DNA from: UBA5336 sp039815055
GTDB taxonomy: Bacteria > Pseudomonadota > Alphaproteobacteria > Caulobacterales > Hyphomonadaceae
Length of the DNA stretch: 64,000 nt
Reading direction: 5' to 3'
NCBI GenBank assembly: GCA_039815055.1
Contig: JBCCAA010000004.1
Span: forward strand, 17,622-81,621
The notes below the pieces were generated by a model. That model did not search any database. It saw only the letters and a program-made list of their open reading frames with translations, and had not been told where the DNA came from. Position 1 is the first letter of the stretch; every line of letters begins with the position of its first letter. A program made the translations under genes and the position numbers. Shown one piece after another: positions 44,661 through 54,369 of the stretch.

Positions 44661-44986
44661 TCAGGTAGGGGAAGATGTAGGCTTCCACCAAAATACAAAC
44701 GCTTTGTTAGGATACCCGCCAATCCGTCCTCGATCCGGGTTTTGTGGCAGCCGTTTTGAGCCTGCTGAAAAAACTGTTTGAAATCAAGTAATTCAAGGCG
44801 ATTCCCAGAATTTCAACCCAACCCAAATTCAGTATATTTTGTTTAAAAACATGAGTTTACGGGCTTTTCGCGAACTTTTTGCGGGATTCCCCATGCCTTA
44901 GAATATGTACGCGTGGGGGCGCGCTCGAAAGGCGGCATTAACTCTGTTTCGCTAATCTGGTGTCACAAAAAAATATAACGGGTGAC
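44661..44986. other. Divergent intergenic region without a gene
   Basis: This 326-bp stretch separates the GGDEF-EAL gene (minus) from a small secreted-protein gene (plus). It is visibly richer in A+T than its surroundings, with tracts such as TATATTTTGTTTAAAAACATG around 44832-44852, and presumably holds promoters for both sides. I see no RNA gene, no hairpin with a T-run and no convincing -35/-10 pair. Confidence 0.7.
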
Positions 44987-45406
44987 ATGATGAAACGGGC
45001 TCTACTGGCCGGCGCTTTGGCAGCGCTGAGCTTAACCCCTGCTGCTGAAGCAGATACACCAGAACAGGCGACCGTCTGGGTCGGCCTTGGCGACAGCTTG
45101 GACGGATTTCTGATCGACGAGGAAACCGGCAACCTCTGGATGACCGGACCGTGCCTGAAACGCCTGCCACAGGCGGAAAAACGCGGTGAGAGCTGGGTTT
45201 CGATATCGCGCGAAATGGCGTCTGTTGGCCGCCTTCGCACGCTTGTGGACCAGACATTCCACATCGACACAACAGCAGCGGCGCCCTCCATCGGCATCGA
45301 CAACCCGTCTCGCGGTGGGCTGCAAGCCCTGCCCGACGTCGAACGTGTCTCCTGCACAGGCGTTGCCTGCGCCGGCCTGATGTCAACGCCCGTCTGCGCC
45401 TCCTAG
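44987..45406 (+). CDS. Small secreted cysteine-containing protein of unknown function
   Basis: A 139-residue product with a signal peptide (MMKRALLAGALAALSLTPAAEA). The mature part has one Cys in MTGPCLKRLP and three near the C-terminus (RVSCTGVACAGLMSTPVCAS), so two disulfides are possible. I recognise no family. It is 36 nt upstream of, and co-oriented with, the large exported protein at 45443-48448, so the two may work together. Confidence 0.7.
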   Translation: MMKRALLAGALAALSLTPAAEADTPEQATVWVGLGDSLDGFLIDEETGNLWMTGPCLKRLPQAEKRGESWVSISREMASVGRLRTLVDQTFHIDTTAAAPSIGIDNPSRGGLQALPDVERVSCTGVACAGLMSTPVCAS

Positions 45407-45442
45407 CGCCGGCTCTTTTCAGAACGCCAACAACAGACTTTC

Positions 45443-48400
45443 ATGACCTTTCGGCTCCGCTCCTTTGCTGCGCTCTGTGCAGCCTTGGTGGCCTTCACTG
45501 GCCCAGCCTCTTCAGCCTTCGCTGAAGGCGATGGCGGTATGGTTCAAGCGGCACCCAGCGAAGCTGGCACGGTCATGCATGCGGAAATCACCGTCGAAAG
45601 AAAGGCCATTCAGGTTCGCAAAACGCTGACCGAAACCGGTGAAGCGCTCTACGATGCCCGCCCGATCATCGAGGCCCTGAAGGGGAAAATCACGCTGGAC
45701 GGCACCATTTTCAGCGTTGTTCGCTTTCAGGATCGCGCAGAGCTCAGCATCGATATGGCCGACGGCAAGGTGCGAGCTGGTGACAGCGTTCTGGGAAAAC
45801 TGCCAGATTGGACCGCGCGAGAGACCGCTGACACCTGGCTGAGCGTCAACGCCATCACAATCCTCACCGGCACCCACGCCAAAGACGCCGGAGACGGCCA
45901 GATCGAACTCACCCTGGATGATCGTCTCCGGCCGCAATTTGACCTCGACCTCTTTGTCGACGGAGAGCGCCTGGCATTCCTGGAGGAGGAACCTCGCACA
46001 ATTGGTCCTATTCTGCTGATCCCGCTACGCGATGTGGCGGAAGCGCTTGGCCATGAGGTGACTGAAGACCCGGTTGAGGGCACCGTGACCGTGATCCGTG
46101 TTCAGGATTCCGCCCGGTTCACGCTCGATTTGTCCACCGGCCTGGTTCTGCTCAACGATGAACCCCAGGGTCTGACCTCGTATATCAGCTATGCCGACCC
46201 TGACACGCTGCTTCTACCGTTTTCAGCCGTTGAAACCCTGACCGGCACGCACATCAAACTGCTGCCAGGCACTGACCGTATCGATGTTCGCCTCGATGAC
46301 CGTCTTGCGGGCGCAGCCATGCCCGGCGCCTTGGTGGACGAAGACGCGGCCGCGGCCGGTTTTGTGCCGGAGTCGCTGAGCTATACCTTAAGTGACCAAG
46401 GAGATGTTTCGCTCACCCTCGATGCCCATGTTCGCCAATTCAATACCCGCACACTCATCGATGCACGCAACCCGGTTGAAAACCCTGTCCCGACCTGGAT
46501 GAGCACAGAAATCCAGTCCCTGGCAGGCTGGCGCGCCACAGTTGGCGACGCCACCACACGATATCGCGAACTTTCTGGCGTCGACACATCGAGAATCCGG
46601 GGCGGAACGTTTCAGAAAATCCGTGAAAATGGCAACCTTCTCTCTGTGGCCGCTGGCCTGCCTGTGACAGGCAGCGAAAACAATGGCGACAGCGGTAACA
46701 GGCCGACATTTGGCGGATTTGCCGCTGGCGCGACTCTGATCCAGCCTGAGAAAAACCGTGAGATTGGCGTATCGGCACTGAATGACGAAGACACGGGCGC
46801 GACATCGGTTGTCGCCCGCGTGCAACAGGAGTTTCTCACCCAGGCTGGCGCCGATGACCGGCCCGGCCTGCAAACCATATATGCAACCGCCGACGTGGGC
46901 GGCTTTTCAGGCGGTGACAAAAGCTTTGGCGTGCGCGGACAGGTCGATGCCGTCTACCAGCTGTCTTCCGTTTCCAGCCTGCGTGCGGCCCTCTCCCATG
47001 ACAGCGAAGCGTTTCGCGCCTCGCCCCCGACCGCCCAAACCGATGATGCGACGCTGGAAGGCGTCTTTGACACGCGAGTCGGCGCGCGCACCACGGGCCA
47101 TCTCTCCGTGGATTGGCGCGCGACCGATAATTTTGACCTCATTCACAATGTCGGCGCTGGCGGGCGCGTTGCTATCAGCAAAATTGGCGACACCACGACC
47201 CAGTCTGCGTCCGCATCCATCAGCGGCCGGATTGGTGAGCGCGGCGTAGATGTGTCGGCGAGCGTCGGGGTATCAAACACCCAGTCTTCCAATGGCGATA
47301 GCGACGGCGTCAGTGCTTCGGTCAATGTGCGGGCCCTGAAACGCTTTGACTGGGGCATGGCCCAGGTCAATGTGACGTCAGCATCAGACACCGAAGGCGA
47401 AACCAATACTCGCGTCGTGGCAAATGTGTCTGCCGATCCATTTCGCAAATCCTGGCCCAATGGCGTGACACTTACGGCATCGCCTAGCTTTACAGCCGTG
47501 GCGTCAGAAGACACGCAATTCACCAGCCTGGGCGGCTCGGCACTGGTCGACAGCGGCCCGGCCCTCGGTGAGCGCACACGCATCCGCGCCCAGGTCTCAG
47601 CCCTGCAGTCGATCAATCCCGAAGACACTAAAACCCGCCTGTTTGCTCGGATCAGCGGCCACTATGATGTGAATCGCGCATTGCGCATCGAGGGCAGCTT
47701 CAGTGATGACTTCGAGGGCGCGCAACGATTCACCCTGGAACTTCGCGGATCCGTAAACTTCAATCCACCGCGAAAACACACCAGCCCGGAAAAGGACACT
47801 GGCGTACTGACAGGTCAGGTCTTCTTCGATCGCAACCGCGACGGCATTCAACAAGATGATGAACCGGGCATTCCAAGCGTGCGCGTGGCTCTGCGCCAGA
47901 CCCGACTGGGGCTACAAGTGGACTCAACTGGCCAGTTCACCATTCAGAACCTGCCGACCGGGCTTTATTCCGTCTCCGTCGACCGTCGCACTCTCCCCCT
48001 TGGGCTGCTGGTGCCAGAGGAAACGCTGCTGCGTGCCACTATCGGTGATGGCCGGATCACAAACGTATCGATCCCGGTGATTGCCAGCGGCCAGGTTCGC
48101 GGCACGATTTTCGAAGATTCAAATGATAATGATGAGCTGGATCAGGGGGAAGCACGATATGAAGGCGCTAGATTGGCCCTTGAGCAAACCGACGGGGAGG
48201 CAGGTGAAAATTCTGTTCTAAAACAGCAATATGCAGCCGGTTTTGGACAATACGCGTTTGAAAACCTGCCACCGGGCACGTATCGGCTCACAATCGAGTA
48301 TCACGGGCGGAGAGTCGTGCGAGACTTCGAATTGATTGAAGAGGATCTCTTCCATGTCGAAGACATTGGGTTTGCGTCAGAAGCGAAAGACTCACCCGAC

Positions 48401-48448
48401 ACTCAACAAGACGATCCATTCGAAGGCGTGGTCGACTTCGTCGCTTAA
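45443..48448 (+). CDS. Large exported protein with copper-amine-oxidase-N-like and SdrD_B-like domains
   Basis: A 1001-residue protein with a signal peptide (cleavage after about residue 27). Two repeats near residues 45-155 and 165-275 look like the beta-rich copper amine oxidase N-terminal-like (stalk) domain, each with a hydrophobic ALYDARPIIEAL / LIPLRDVAEALG helix. A long Ser/Thr/Gly-rich region (about 300-780) has alternating polar-hydrophobic strands suggestive of a beta-barrel or beta-solenoid. The end has two SdrD_B-type units with D-x-N-x-D-G-x3-D-x-D/GE loops (DRNRDGIQQDDEPG; EDSNDNDELDQGE) that could bind Ca2+. It may be an outer-membrane or surface protein. The export route and partner are unknown. 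Confidence 0.7.
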   Translation: MTFRLRSFAALCAALVAFTGPASSAFAEGDGGMVQAAPSEAGTVMHAEITVERKAIQVRKTLTETGEALYDARPIIEALKGKITLDGTIFSVVRFQDRAELSIDMADGKVRAGDSVLGKLPDWTARETADTWLSVNAITILTGTHAKDAGDGQIELTLDDRLRPQFDLDLFVDGERLAFLEEEPRTIGPILLIPLRDVAEALGHEVTEDPVEGTVTVIRVQDSARFTLDLSTGLVLLNDEPQGLTSYISYADPDTLLLPFSAVETLTGTHIKLLPGTDRIDVRLDDRLAGAAMPGALVDEDAAAAGFVPESLSYTLSDQGDVSLTLDAHVRQFNTRTLIDARNPVENPVPTWMSTEIQSLAGWRATVGDATTRYRELSGVDTSRIRGGTFQKIRENGNLLSVAAGLPVTGSENNGDSGNRPTFGGFAAGATLIQPEKNREIGVSALNDEDTGATSVVARVQQEFLTQAGADDRPGLQTIYATADVGGFSGGDKSFGVRGQVDAVYQLSSVSSLRAALSHDSEAFRASPPTAQTDDATLEGVFDTRVGARTTGHLSVDWRATDNFDLIHNVGAGGRVAISKIGDTTTQSASASISGRIGERGVDVSASVGVSNTQSSNGDSDGVSASVNVRALKRFDWGMAQVNVTSASDTEGETNTRVVANVSADPFRKSWPNGVTLTASPSFTAVASEDTQFTSLGGSALVDSGPALGERTRIRAQVSALQSINPEDTKTRLFARISGHYDVNRALRIEGSFSDDFEGAQRFTLELRGSVNFNPPRKHTSPEKDTGVLTGQVFFDRNRDGIQQDDEPGIPSVRVALRQTRLGLQVDSTGQFTIQNLPTGLYSVSVDRRTLPLGLLVPEETLLRATIGDGRITNVSIPVIASGQVRGTIFEDSNDNDELDQGEARYEGARLALEQTDGEAGENSVLKQQYAAGFGQYAFENLPPGTYRLTIEYHGRRVVRDFELIEEDLFHVEDIGFASEAKDSPDTQQDDPFEGVVDFVA

Positions 48449-48565
48449 ACCAACCGGGTTCATGGGCAATCCATGCGTATAACGCAGGGTCAGACAAAAC
48501 AGAATTGCGCACGGACCCAAATTAAATCCTTGTCAAAGGTCAAATCGCCCCTTTAAGGGGGACTC

Positions 48566-49693
48566 ATGAAAATCTGCATATTCAAGGAGACTGCGGCTGG
48601 GGAGGCGCGTGTCGCTGCGACACCCGACTCCGTCAAGCGCCTGATCTCCGATGGTCATTCCGTGGTGGTCCAGTCCGGTGCCGGACAGACGGCAGGGTTC
48701 GTCGATGATGCCTACTCCGAAATGGGGGCATCTATCGCCAAAACACCAGCAACCGCAGCGAAGCAGGCCGACATCGCCTTTTGCGTCTCGCGCCCGTCTG
48801 ACGCAGTCTTGAAAGCGATCCCCAAGGGCGCCTCCATCATTGGTTTGCTGGATCCTTTCACCAAGGACGCCTTCTTCGACAAGGTCAATGAGTACTCTCT
48901 GTCGGCTTTGGCCATGGAATGGACGCCGCGGATCACGCGCGCCCAATCCATGGACGCCTTGTCATCCCAGTCCAATCTTGCCGGCTATCGCGCGGTCATC
49001 GAGGGCGCACAGATTTACGGCCGCGCCATGCCGATGATGATGACCGCCGCTGGAACCATCGCTCCGGCAAAAGTTTTTATCATGGGCGCCGGTGTGGCCG
49101 GCCTGCAAGCCATCGCCACCGCGCGTCGACTCGGCGCTGTCGTGACAGCCACCGATGTTCGCCCCGCCGCCAAGGAACAGGTCGCATCGCTGGGCGCAAA
49201 ATTCATCGCGGTCGAGGATGAAGAGTTCGAACAGGCACAGACCGCCGGCGGCTATGCCAAACAGATGTCGGCTGAGTATCAGGCCAAACAGGCCGAGCTG
49301 ACGGCCAGCCACATTGCCAAGCAGGATATCGTCGTCACCACCGCGCTGATCCCTGGCCGACCGGCACCGGTGCTCGTGACCCAGGAAATGGTAGAAACCA
49401 TGAAACCCGGATCCGTGATCGTCGACATGGCGGTGGCGCGTGGCGGAAACTGCCCGCTGTCACAACCGGGCAAGGTGATTGACCATGGCGGCGTCAAACT
49501 GGCTGGCTATGACAATCTGCCCGGCCGCCTGCCCGCCGACTCCTCTTCGCTATACGCCAAGAACCTCTTGGCCTTTTTGCCGCTGATCACTGGCGAAGAT
49601 GGCGGGCTGACCCTTGAGACCGACGATGAGATCGTCACCGCCATGCTGCTGACGCGCGGCGGTGAAATCGTCAATGAAAGGCTGAACTCATGA
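48566..49693 (+). CDS. pntAA: NAD(P) transhydrogenase subunit alpha, part 1
   Basis: NAD(H)-binding subunit of the proton-translocating transhydrogenase that makes NADPH from NADH using the proton gradient. The 375-residue protein starts MKICIFKETAAGEARVAATP and contains the Rossmann motif VFIMGAGVAGLQAIATARRL and PGRLPADSSSLYAKNL. AAGGGGGA precedes the ATG. The alpha subunit is split into two genes as in Rhodospirillum rubrum; the stop overlaps pntAB by 4 nt. Confidence 0.94.
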   Translation: MKICIFKETAAGEARVAATPDSVKRLISDGHSVVVQSGAGQTAGFVDDAYSEMGASIAKTPATAAKQADIAFCVSRPSDAVLKAIPKGASIIGLLDPFTKDAFFDKVNEYSLSALAMEWTPRITRAQSMDALSSQSNLAGYRAVIEGAQIYGRAMPMMMTAAGTIAPAKVFIMGAGVAGLQAIATARRLGAVVTATDVRPAAKEQVASLGAKFIAVEDEEFEQAQTAGGYAKQMSAEYQAKQAELTASHIAKQDIVVTTALIPGRPAPVLVTQEMVETMKPGSVIVDMAVARGGNCPLSQPGKVIDHGGVKLAGYDNLPGRLPADSSSLYAKNLLAFLPLITGEDGGLTLETDDEIVTAMLLTRGGEIVNERLNS

Positions 49694-50061
49694 GAAAATC
49701 ACTGTTTTTAGCCGTATTCGGCGTAGCCTTCGCTCTGCCGGCCTTTGCCGCAGATGCCAGCAACATCAGCCCAACGGTCTATCTCGCGGCGATTTTCGCC
49801 CTGTCATGTTTTGTCGGCTATTATGTAGTGTGGTCGGTGACACCGGCCCTTCACACCCCGCTGATGGCTGTGACCAACGCGATCTCTTCAGTGATCATCG
49901 TCGGCGCTATCATCGCAACCACTGCGTCGGGCGCGCTGGGCGGCGGTTGGACTGCAAAGCTCCTCGGCGCGATTGCTGTGGCCCTCGCCTCAGTCAACAT
50001 TTTTGGCGGCTTCCTCGTCACCCAGCGCATGCTGGCCATGTACAAGAAAAAGGAGCGCTAG
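49690..50061 (+). CDS. pntAB: NAD(P) transhydrogenase subunit alpha, part 2
   Basis: Membrane portion of the split alpha subunit, 123 residues. It has an N-terminal hydrophobic segment and three further helices, with the conserved VVWSVTPALHTPLMAVTNAISSVIIVGA and GGFLVTQRMLAMYKKK. ATG overlaps the pntAA TGA (ATGA). It contributes to the proton channel together with PntB. Confidence 0.94.
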   Translation: MRKSLFLAVFGVAFALPAFAADASNISPTVYLAAIFALSCFVGYYVVWSVTPALHTPLMAVTNAISSVIIVGAIIATTASGALGGGWTAKLLGAIAVALASVNIFGGFLVTQRMLAMYKKKER

Positions 50062-50062
50062 G

Positions 50063-51478
50063 ATGGAGAGTTTCCAATCCATTTGGGCGCCGCTGCTTTA
50101 TCTCGCATCCGGCATGCTTTTCATTCTGGCCCTGCGCGGCCTGTCTAATCCAGAAACCAGCCGGAAGGGCAACCGCAACGGTATGATCGGCATGGCCATC
50201 GCGGTCACCACGACGATTGCGCTGTTCTGGAACGCGCTGGATGCCGCCACCTGGGGCTTGTTGTTTGTTGGCGTTCTGATCGGCGGCAGCATTGGCGCGA
50301 TCACTGCCCGGCGGATTCCGATGACGGACATGCCACAACTCGTGGCGGCGTTTCACTCACTCGTCGGCATGGCCGCTGTTCTGGTGGCTTCTGCAGCCCT
50401 GATCGCGCCCGCAAGTTTCGGCATCGGCGTAACGGGCGATATCAACAAAATTTCCCTGATTGAGCTGGGCCTCGGCGCTGCAATTGGGGCGATCACATTC
50501 TCTGGCTCAGTGATCGCGTTTGCCAAATTGAACGGCAACATGTCCGGCGCACCGATCCTACTGCCAGCCCGTCACATCCTTAACATCGGCCTTGGCGTCG
50601 GGATTGTCGTCCTGATCGGCATATTGATTCAGACCAATGGCTCAGCGACATGGGCGTTCTGGGCGCTAACGGCGTTGGCCTTTGTGCTCGGTGTTACGCT
50701 TATTATCCCAATCGGCGGCGCAGATATGCCGGTCGTGGTGTCGATGCTGAACTCTTACTCGGGTTGGGCAGCGGCCGCGCTCGGCTTCACGCTTGGAAAT
50801 TTCGCGCTGATCATCACCGGCGCGTTGGTCGGCTCATCGGGCGCCATTCTGTCCTACATCATGTGTAAAGGCATGAATCGCTCGTTTATCAGCGTGATTC
50901 TCGGCGGATTCGGCGGCGACGATGCTGCGGCATCATCGGGCGGCGTGGAAGAGCGCCCCGTTAAGCGCGGCTCTGCGGATGACGCGGCCTTTATCATGAA
51001 GAACGCCTCCAAGGTCATCATTGTGCCCGGATATGGCATGGCCGTGGCCCAGGCCCAGCACGCACTGAAGGAAATGGCTGAAGCGCTGAAAGAAGAAGGC
51101 GTGGAAGTGAAATACGCTATCCACCCAGTTGCCGGGCGGATGCCGGGCCACATGAACGTGCTGCTCGCCGAAGCCCAGGTGCCATATGACGAGGTGTTCG
51201 AACTGGAAGATATCAACTCCGATTTCTCCACTGCCGATGTGGCATTCATCATTGGCGCCAATGACGTGACCAACCCCGCAGCAAAAACCGACACGACCTC
51301 ACCCATCTATGGGATGCCAGTGCTCGACGTGGAAAATGCCCAGACCGTATTGTTTATCAAACGATCGTTGGGCTCTGGCTATGCTGGAATTGGCAACGAG
51401 CTGTTCTACCGCGACAACACAATGATGCTTTTGTCAGACGCTAAGAAAATGGTCGAGGATATCGTCAAATCGCTTTGA
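50063..51478 (+). CDS. pntB: NAD(P) transhydrogenase subunit beta
   Basis: Membrane and NADP(H)-binding subunit, 471 residues. About nine helices with RRIPMTDMPQLVAAFHSLVGMAA and PILLPARHILNIGLG precede the soluble NADP-binding domain with VIIVPGYGMAVAQAQHAL and the late FIIGANDVTNPAAKTD and IKRSLGSGYAGI. The start at 50063 has AGGAG 7-8 nt upstream and lies directly after the pntAB stop. Confidence 0.95.
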   Translation: MESFQSIWAPLLYLASGMLFILALRGLSNPETSRKGNRNGMIGMAIAVTTTIALFWNALDAATWGLLFVGVLIGGSIGAITARRIPMTDMPQLVAAFHSLVGMAAVLVASAALIAPASFGIGVTGDINKISLIELGLGAAIGAITFSGSVIAFAKLNGNMSGAPILLPARHILNIGLGVGIVVLIGILIQTNGSATWAFWALTALAFVLGVTLIIPIGGADMPVVVSMLNSYSGWAAAALGFTLGNFALIITGALVGSSGAILSYIMCKGMNRSFISVILGGFGGDDAAASSGGVEERPVKRGSADDAAFIMKNASKVIIVPGYGMAVAQAQHALKEMAEALKEEGVEVKYAIHPVAGRMPGHMNVLLAEAQVPYDEVFELEDINSDFSTADVAFIIGANDVTNPAAKTDTTSPIYGMPVLDVENAQTVLFIKRSLGSGYAGIGNELFYRDNTMMLLSDAKKMVEDIVKSL

Positions 51479-51485
51479 GGTCGGT

Positions 51486-53327
51486 TCAACTCAGTTGCAA
51501 CTCTGCCAGACGGGCGTAAACACCAGCGTTCTGGATCAAGGCATCATGGGTGCCCTCTTCAACCACCCTGCCCGCATCAAGAACCAGGATGCGATCGGCT
51601 GAGCGGACCGTCGACAATCGATGGGCAATGATGAGGGTGGTGCGGTCTTTCGAGAACGTCTCCAGAGCCGCCTGAACCCTGGATTCACTTTCTGCATCCA
51701 GTGCGGACGTGGCTTCGTCCAGCAACAAGACCGGTGCATCTCGCAAGATGGCTCGCGCCAGCGCCAAACGTTGACGCTGACCTCCAGACAGATTGCTGCC
51801 CATCTCGCCGACGCGAGTCTGATAGCCCTCAGGCAGTGATTGAACAAAATCATGGGCGTGCGCCCCGCGGGCCGCCTGTTTGATCTCGGCAACATCTGCG
51901 CCAAAGCGACCAAGCATAATATTGGCCGATACGGTGTCATCGAAAAGTCGGGCATCCTGGGAAACCAGCGCCATTGCGCCGCGCAGGTCCGCAGGCGCTA
52001 AATCCGCCAAATCATGGCCATCCAGCCTAATTTGACCCGAATTGGTGTCATAAAGCCGAAGCAGAAGATTGAAGACCGTAGACTTCCCGGCCCCGCTCGG
52101 CCCCACCAAGGCAACTGTCTCACCCGGCCGTGCTTTGAAGCTGAGGCCATTCAGAACGGGCTCGCCACCATCATACGCGAACTGGACATCCTCGAACGCG
52201 ATCTCGCCGCGAACTTTACCCAATTGAACCGGAGTTTCGAGCGCCGCCACAACTGGAATAGCATCGGTGATCGCATAGATACGGTCCGCCGCCGCTCCGC
52301 CTTCCTGTGCAACCGCGTTCAAGGTGCCCAACGCGCGCAATTCCGGCGCGGCAACAGCGATGGCGCCAATAATTCCAACGAAATTACCCAAAGACGTGTC
52401 GCCGCTGGCGATCCTCCAGGCTGTCAGAGCGAGCACGCCGACAAGCGCCAGCCCGCCTGTGACCTCAAGAACGGGATCCACCGCAGCCTTGTCGGCGAGC
52501 ACGCGAAGAAACAGGCGAGAACGTTCAACGAAACCCGCCTTGGCTCGCTCGCCCTGGTAGTCTTCCAGACCATATGCCTTCACGATCCGCGCCGACTGGA
52601 AGCCTTCTGACAGCAACGCGGTCACTTCCCCAACCTGTTCTTGCGCCCGTTTCGCGCGTTTGCGCACACGGTTGCCAAGCGCGATCACCGGGCCAAAAGC
52701 CAATGGATACACCAGAAGAAGCACCAGTGTGAGCTGCCAATCCATGATCAGCATCGTAATCAGAACGCCGACAACTGTGAGAACGCCCTTGGTCAAATTG
52801 TTGGCAAGTCGCAGCCCTGATTCCCGCAGCGCATTCACATCATTGATGAACCGGGAAACAAAACCACCAGAAGCATCGCCCGCCAGCCTTGAAAAGTCTC
52901 CGCGGGTCAGCGCGTCGAACTGCACCGCCTGGACATCGACAATGGCGCGTTGAACACCAGTATTGTTGAGCATCGTCATCGCATACAGCGACAGAGCCCG
53001 CGTGGCGGAGGCAGCCGCGATGACCGCGATCAAAATCCACAAGCCCGTCGGGACGGAGGTGTTCTCAGGTGCGGCAAGGCGTTCCAGGCCTTCGACGATC
53101 AACTTCAAAAGGTAACCGTAGGACGCAGCTGCAACAGATGTGATTGCCGCGCACACCGTGCCTGCCGCGAACCACTGCCAGTGCGGCAAAAACAAGTCGC
53201 GGATCAGCCGGGTAAGCCCGCCATTGCGCCGGCCAGGTTCGGAGACTTGATCAGACGTGATGGTGAGATCCGGTTTCAGGATCGAGCAGCTTGTGCGCGT
53301 GCAGAATGAAGTAACGCATTTCGGCAT
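51486..53327 (-). CDS. ABC exporter (MsbA-like)
   Basis: A homodimeric ABC exporter half-transporter of about 570-613 residues with six membrane helices and an ATPase domain: Walker A GPSGAGKSTVFNLLLRLY, signature LSGGQRQRLALARAIL, Walker B VLLLDEATSALD. The neighbourhood (pmbA, cysQ, DUF4170) is where alphaproteobacteria keep a lipid A/MsbA-type flippase, so a lipid substrate is likely. The start is unsure: the family N-terminus (GLTRLIRDLFLPHWQWF) has no ATG close before it. I give the ATG at 53327, which overlaps the upstream gene by 77 nt; a TTG at 53195 is an alternative. Confidence 0.88.
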   Translation of the reverse strand: MPKCVTSFCTRTSCSILKPDLTITSDQVSEPGRRNGGLTRLIRDLFLPHWQWFAAGTVCAAITSVAAASYGYLLKLIVEGLERLAAPENTSVPTGLWILIAVIAAASATRALSLYAMTMLNNTGVQRAIVDVQAVQFDALTRGDFSRLAGDASGGFVSRFINDVNALRESGLRLANNLTKGVLTVVGVLITMLIMDWQLTLVLLLVYPLAFGPVIALGNRVRKRAKRAQEQVGEVTALLSEGFQSARIVKAYGLEDYQGERAKAGFVERSRLFLRVLADKAAVDPVLEVTGGLALVGVLALTAWRIASGDTSLGNFVGIIGAIAVAAPELRALGTLNAVAQEGGAAADRIYAITDAIPVVAALETPVQLGKVRGEIAFEDVQFAYDGGEPVLNGLSFKARPGETVALVGPSGAGKSTVFNLLLRLYDTNSGQIRLDGHDLADLAPADLRGAMALVSQDARLFDDTVSANIMLGRFGADVAEIKQAARGAHAHDFVQSLPEGYQTRVGEMGSNLSGGQRQRLALARAILRDAPVLLLDEATSALDAESESRVQAALETFSKDRTTLIIAHRLSTVRSADRILVLDAGRVVEEGTHDALIQNAGVYARLAELQLS

Positions 53328-54369
53328 TGTCGACGGTTCGTTGCGCCGCAGACTTCCACGCGTCATAGGCCGCCCTATAGTCCGGGAATGCGCCCACAAA
53401 GTCGATGTTGTTGAGATCTTCGAATTCCACGCCGGTTACATCTTTCAGTTCACCGCCAATAACAATGTGAAGAAGCTGGGCGTCAGCGGAATGCTCATCT
53501 GCCATAACGGGTCTCTCCGCGTTTGTGTTTTGGTTTGCGGCGACCGTCTGAGCGTTAGGATCAGACAAAGGCACCACTTTCGTGCGCCGCCTTAACAGAG
53601 GATGCAACGCCTTTCCAGATGCGATGATGCTGGTTTGAGCCGGTATCCTGCGATTGAACAGAAACGGGTCGCCCGCATGAGTGGTCGCCAGCCCACCCGC
53701 CTCACCGACCAGGATCGTTCCAGCGGCGAGATCCCAGTCAGATTTACGCCCCAATGCGATGGTGGCATCCCAAACCCCGCTGGCAACGAAGGCCAGACGC
53801 AAAAGCGTTGCATTCGGTTTCGGATCCGCCAATTGGACCTGAGGCCACGGATCAACCCAGGCTTTGTGGCGCACCATCTGCTCGCTTGCGATCATGCGGC
53901 AGCCGGTCTCGCTGCTACAGGAGCTGGCGAAGATAGGGTTGCCATTCAGGTAAGCCCCGCCGCCACGCCGCGCCTCGTAAAGGGTATCAAATTCAGGGGC
54001 GTAGATCAGTCCGGCCAGAACGGCCCCGCGTTCCACCACAGCGATACCGATACACCAGTTCGGGTCTTCCTGTGCCATGTAGGCCCGCGTACCGTCGATT
54101 GGATCGACCACCCAGACCCTGTCCTGGGATCGATTTCCCAAATCATCAGTGGTTTCTTCTGACAGCCAGCCATAGCCGGGGCGCGCGGCCCCCAATCGCC
54201 TGGCAAGCAGCGTGTTTACGGCCAAATCGGCCTCTGTCACCGGGTGCCCCGGAGTCTTGTCCCAGGCTTTTTTGCGGGCGGAGGACCTCATTTTCAACGC
54301 GAGATGACCCGCCTCCCGCGCCGTCTCCCGCATTGTGGCAAGATCAACGGCAATGCCGGGATCACTCAC
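53251..54369 (-). CDS. CysQ-like inositol monophosphatase fused in frame to a DUF4170 domain
   Basis: Residues 1-285 or so are a 3'(2'),5'-bisphosphate nucleotidase/inositol monophosphatase with the metal site SEET and DPIDGTRAYM and the distal SDWDLAAGTILVGEAGG. The last 84 residues, starting MADEHSADAQLLHIVIGGEL, are a DUF4170 domain normally made from its own gene. No stop codon separates them, and a GGAGAG lies 7 nt before the internal ATG at 53505, so a free DUF4170 product is also possible. GTG at 54369 overlaps the pmbA stop and is chosen as start; ATG at 54333 is the alternative. Confidence 0.88.
   Translation of the reverse strand: MSDPGIAVDLATMRETAREAGHLALKMRSSARKKAWDKTPGHPVTEADLAVNTLLARRLGAARPGYGWLSEETTDDLGNRSQDRVWVVDPIDGTRAYMAQEDPNWCIGIAVVERGAVLAGLIYAPEFDTLYEARRGGGAYLNGNPIFASSCSSETGCRMIASEQMVRHKAWVDPWPQVQLADPKPNATLLRLAFVASGVWDATIALGRKSDWDLAAGTILVGEAGGLATTHAGDPFLFNRRIPAQTSIIASGKALHPLLRRRTKVVPLSDPNAQTVAANQNTNAERPVMADEHSADAQLLHIVIGGELKDVTGVEFEDLNNIDFVGAFPDYRAAYDAWKSAAQRTVDNAEMRYFILHAHKLLDPETGSHHHV

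Noticed and set aside
44815..44915. Possible promoter before the small secreted-protein gene (TAGAAT around 44889)
   Set aside because: The nearest TTG-type -35 is only about 14 nt away, too short a spacer to support a call.
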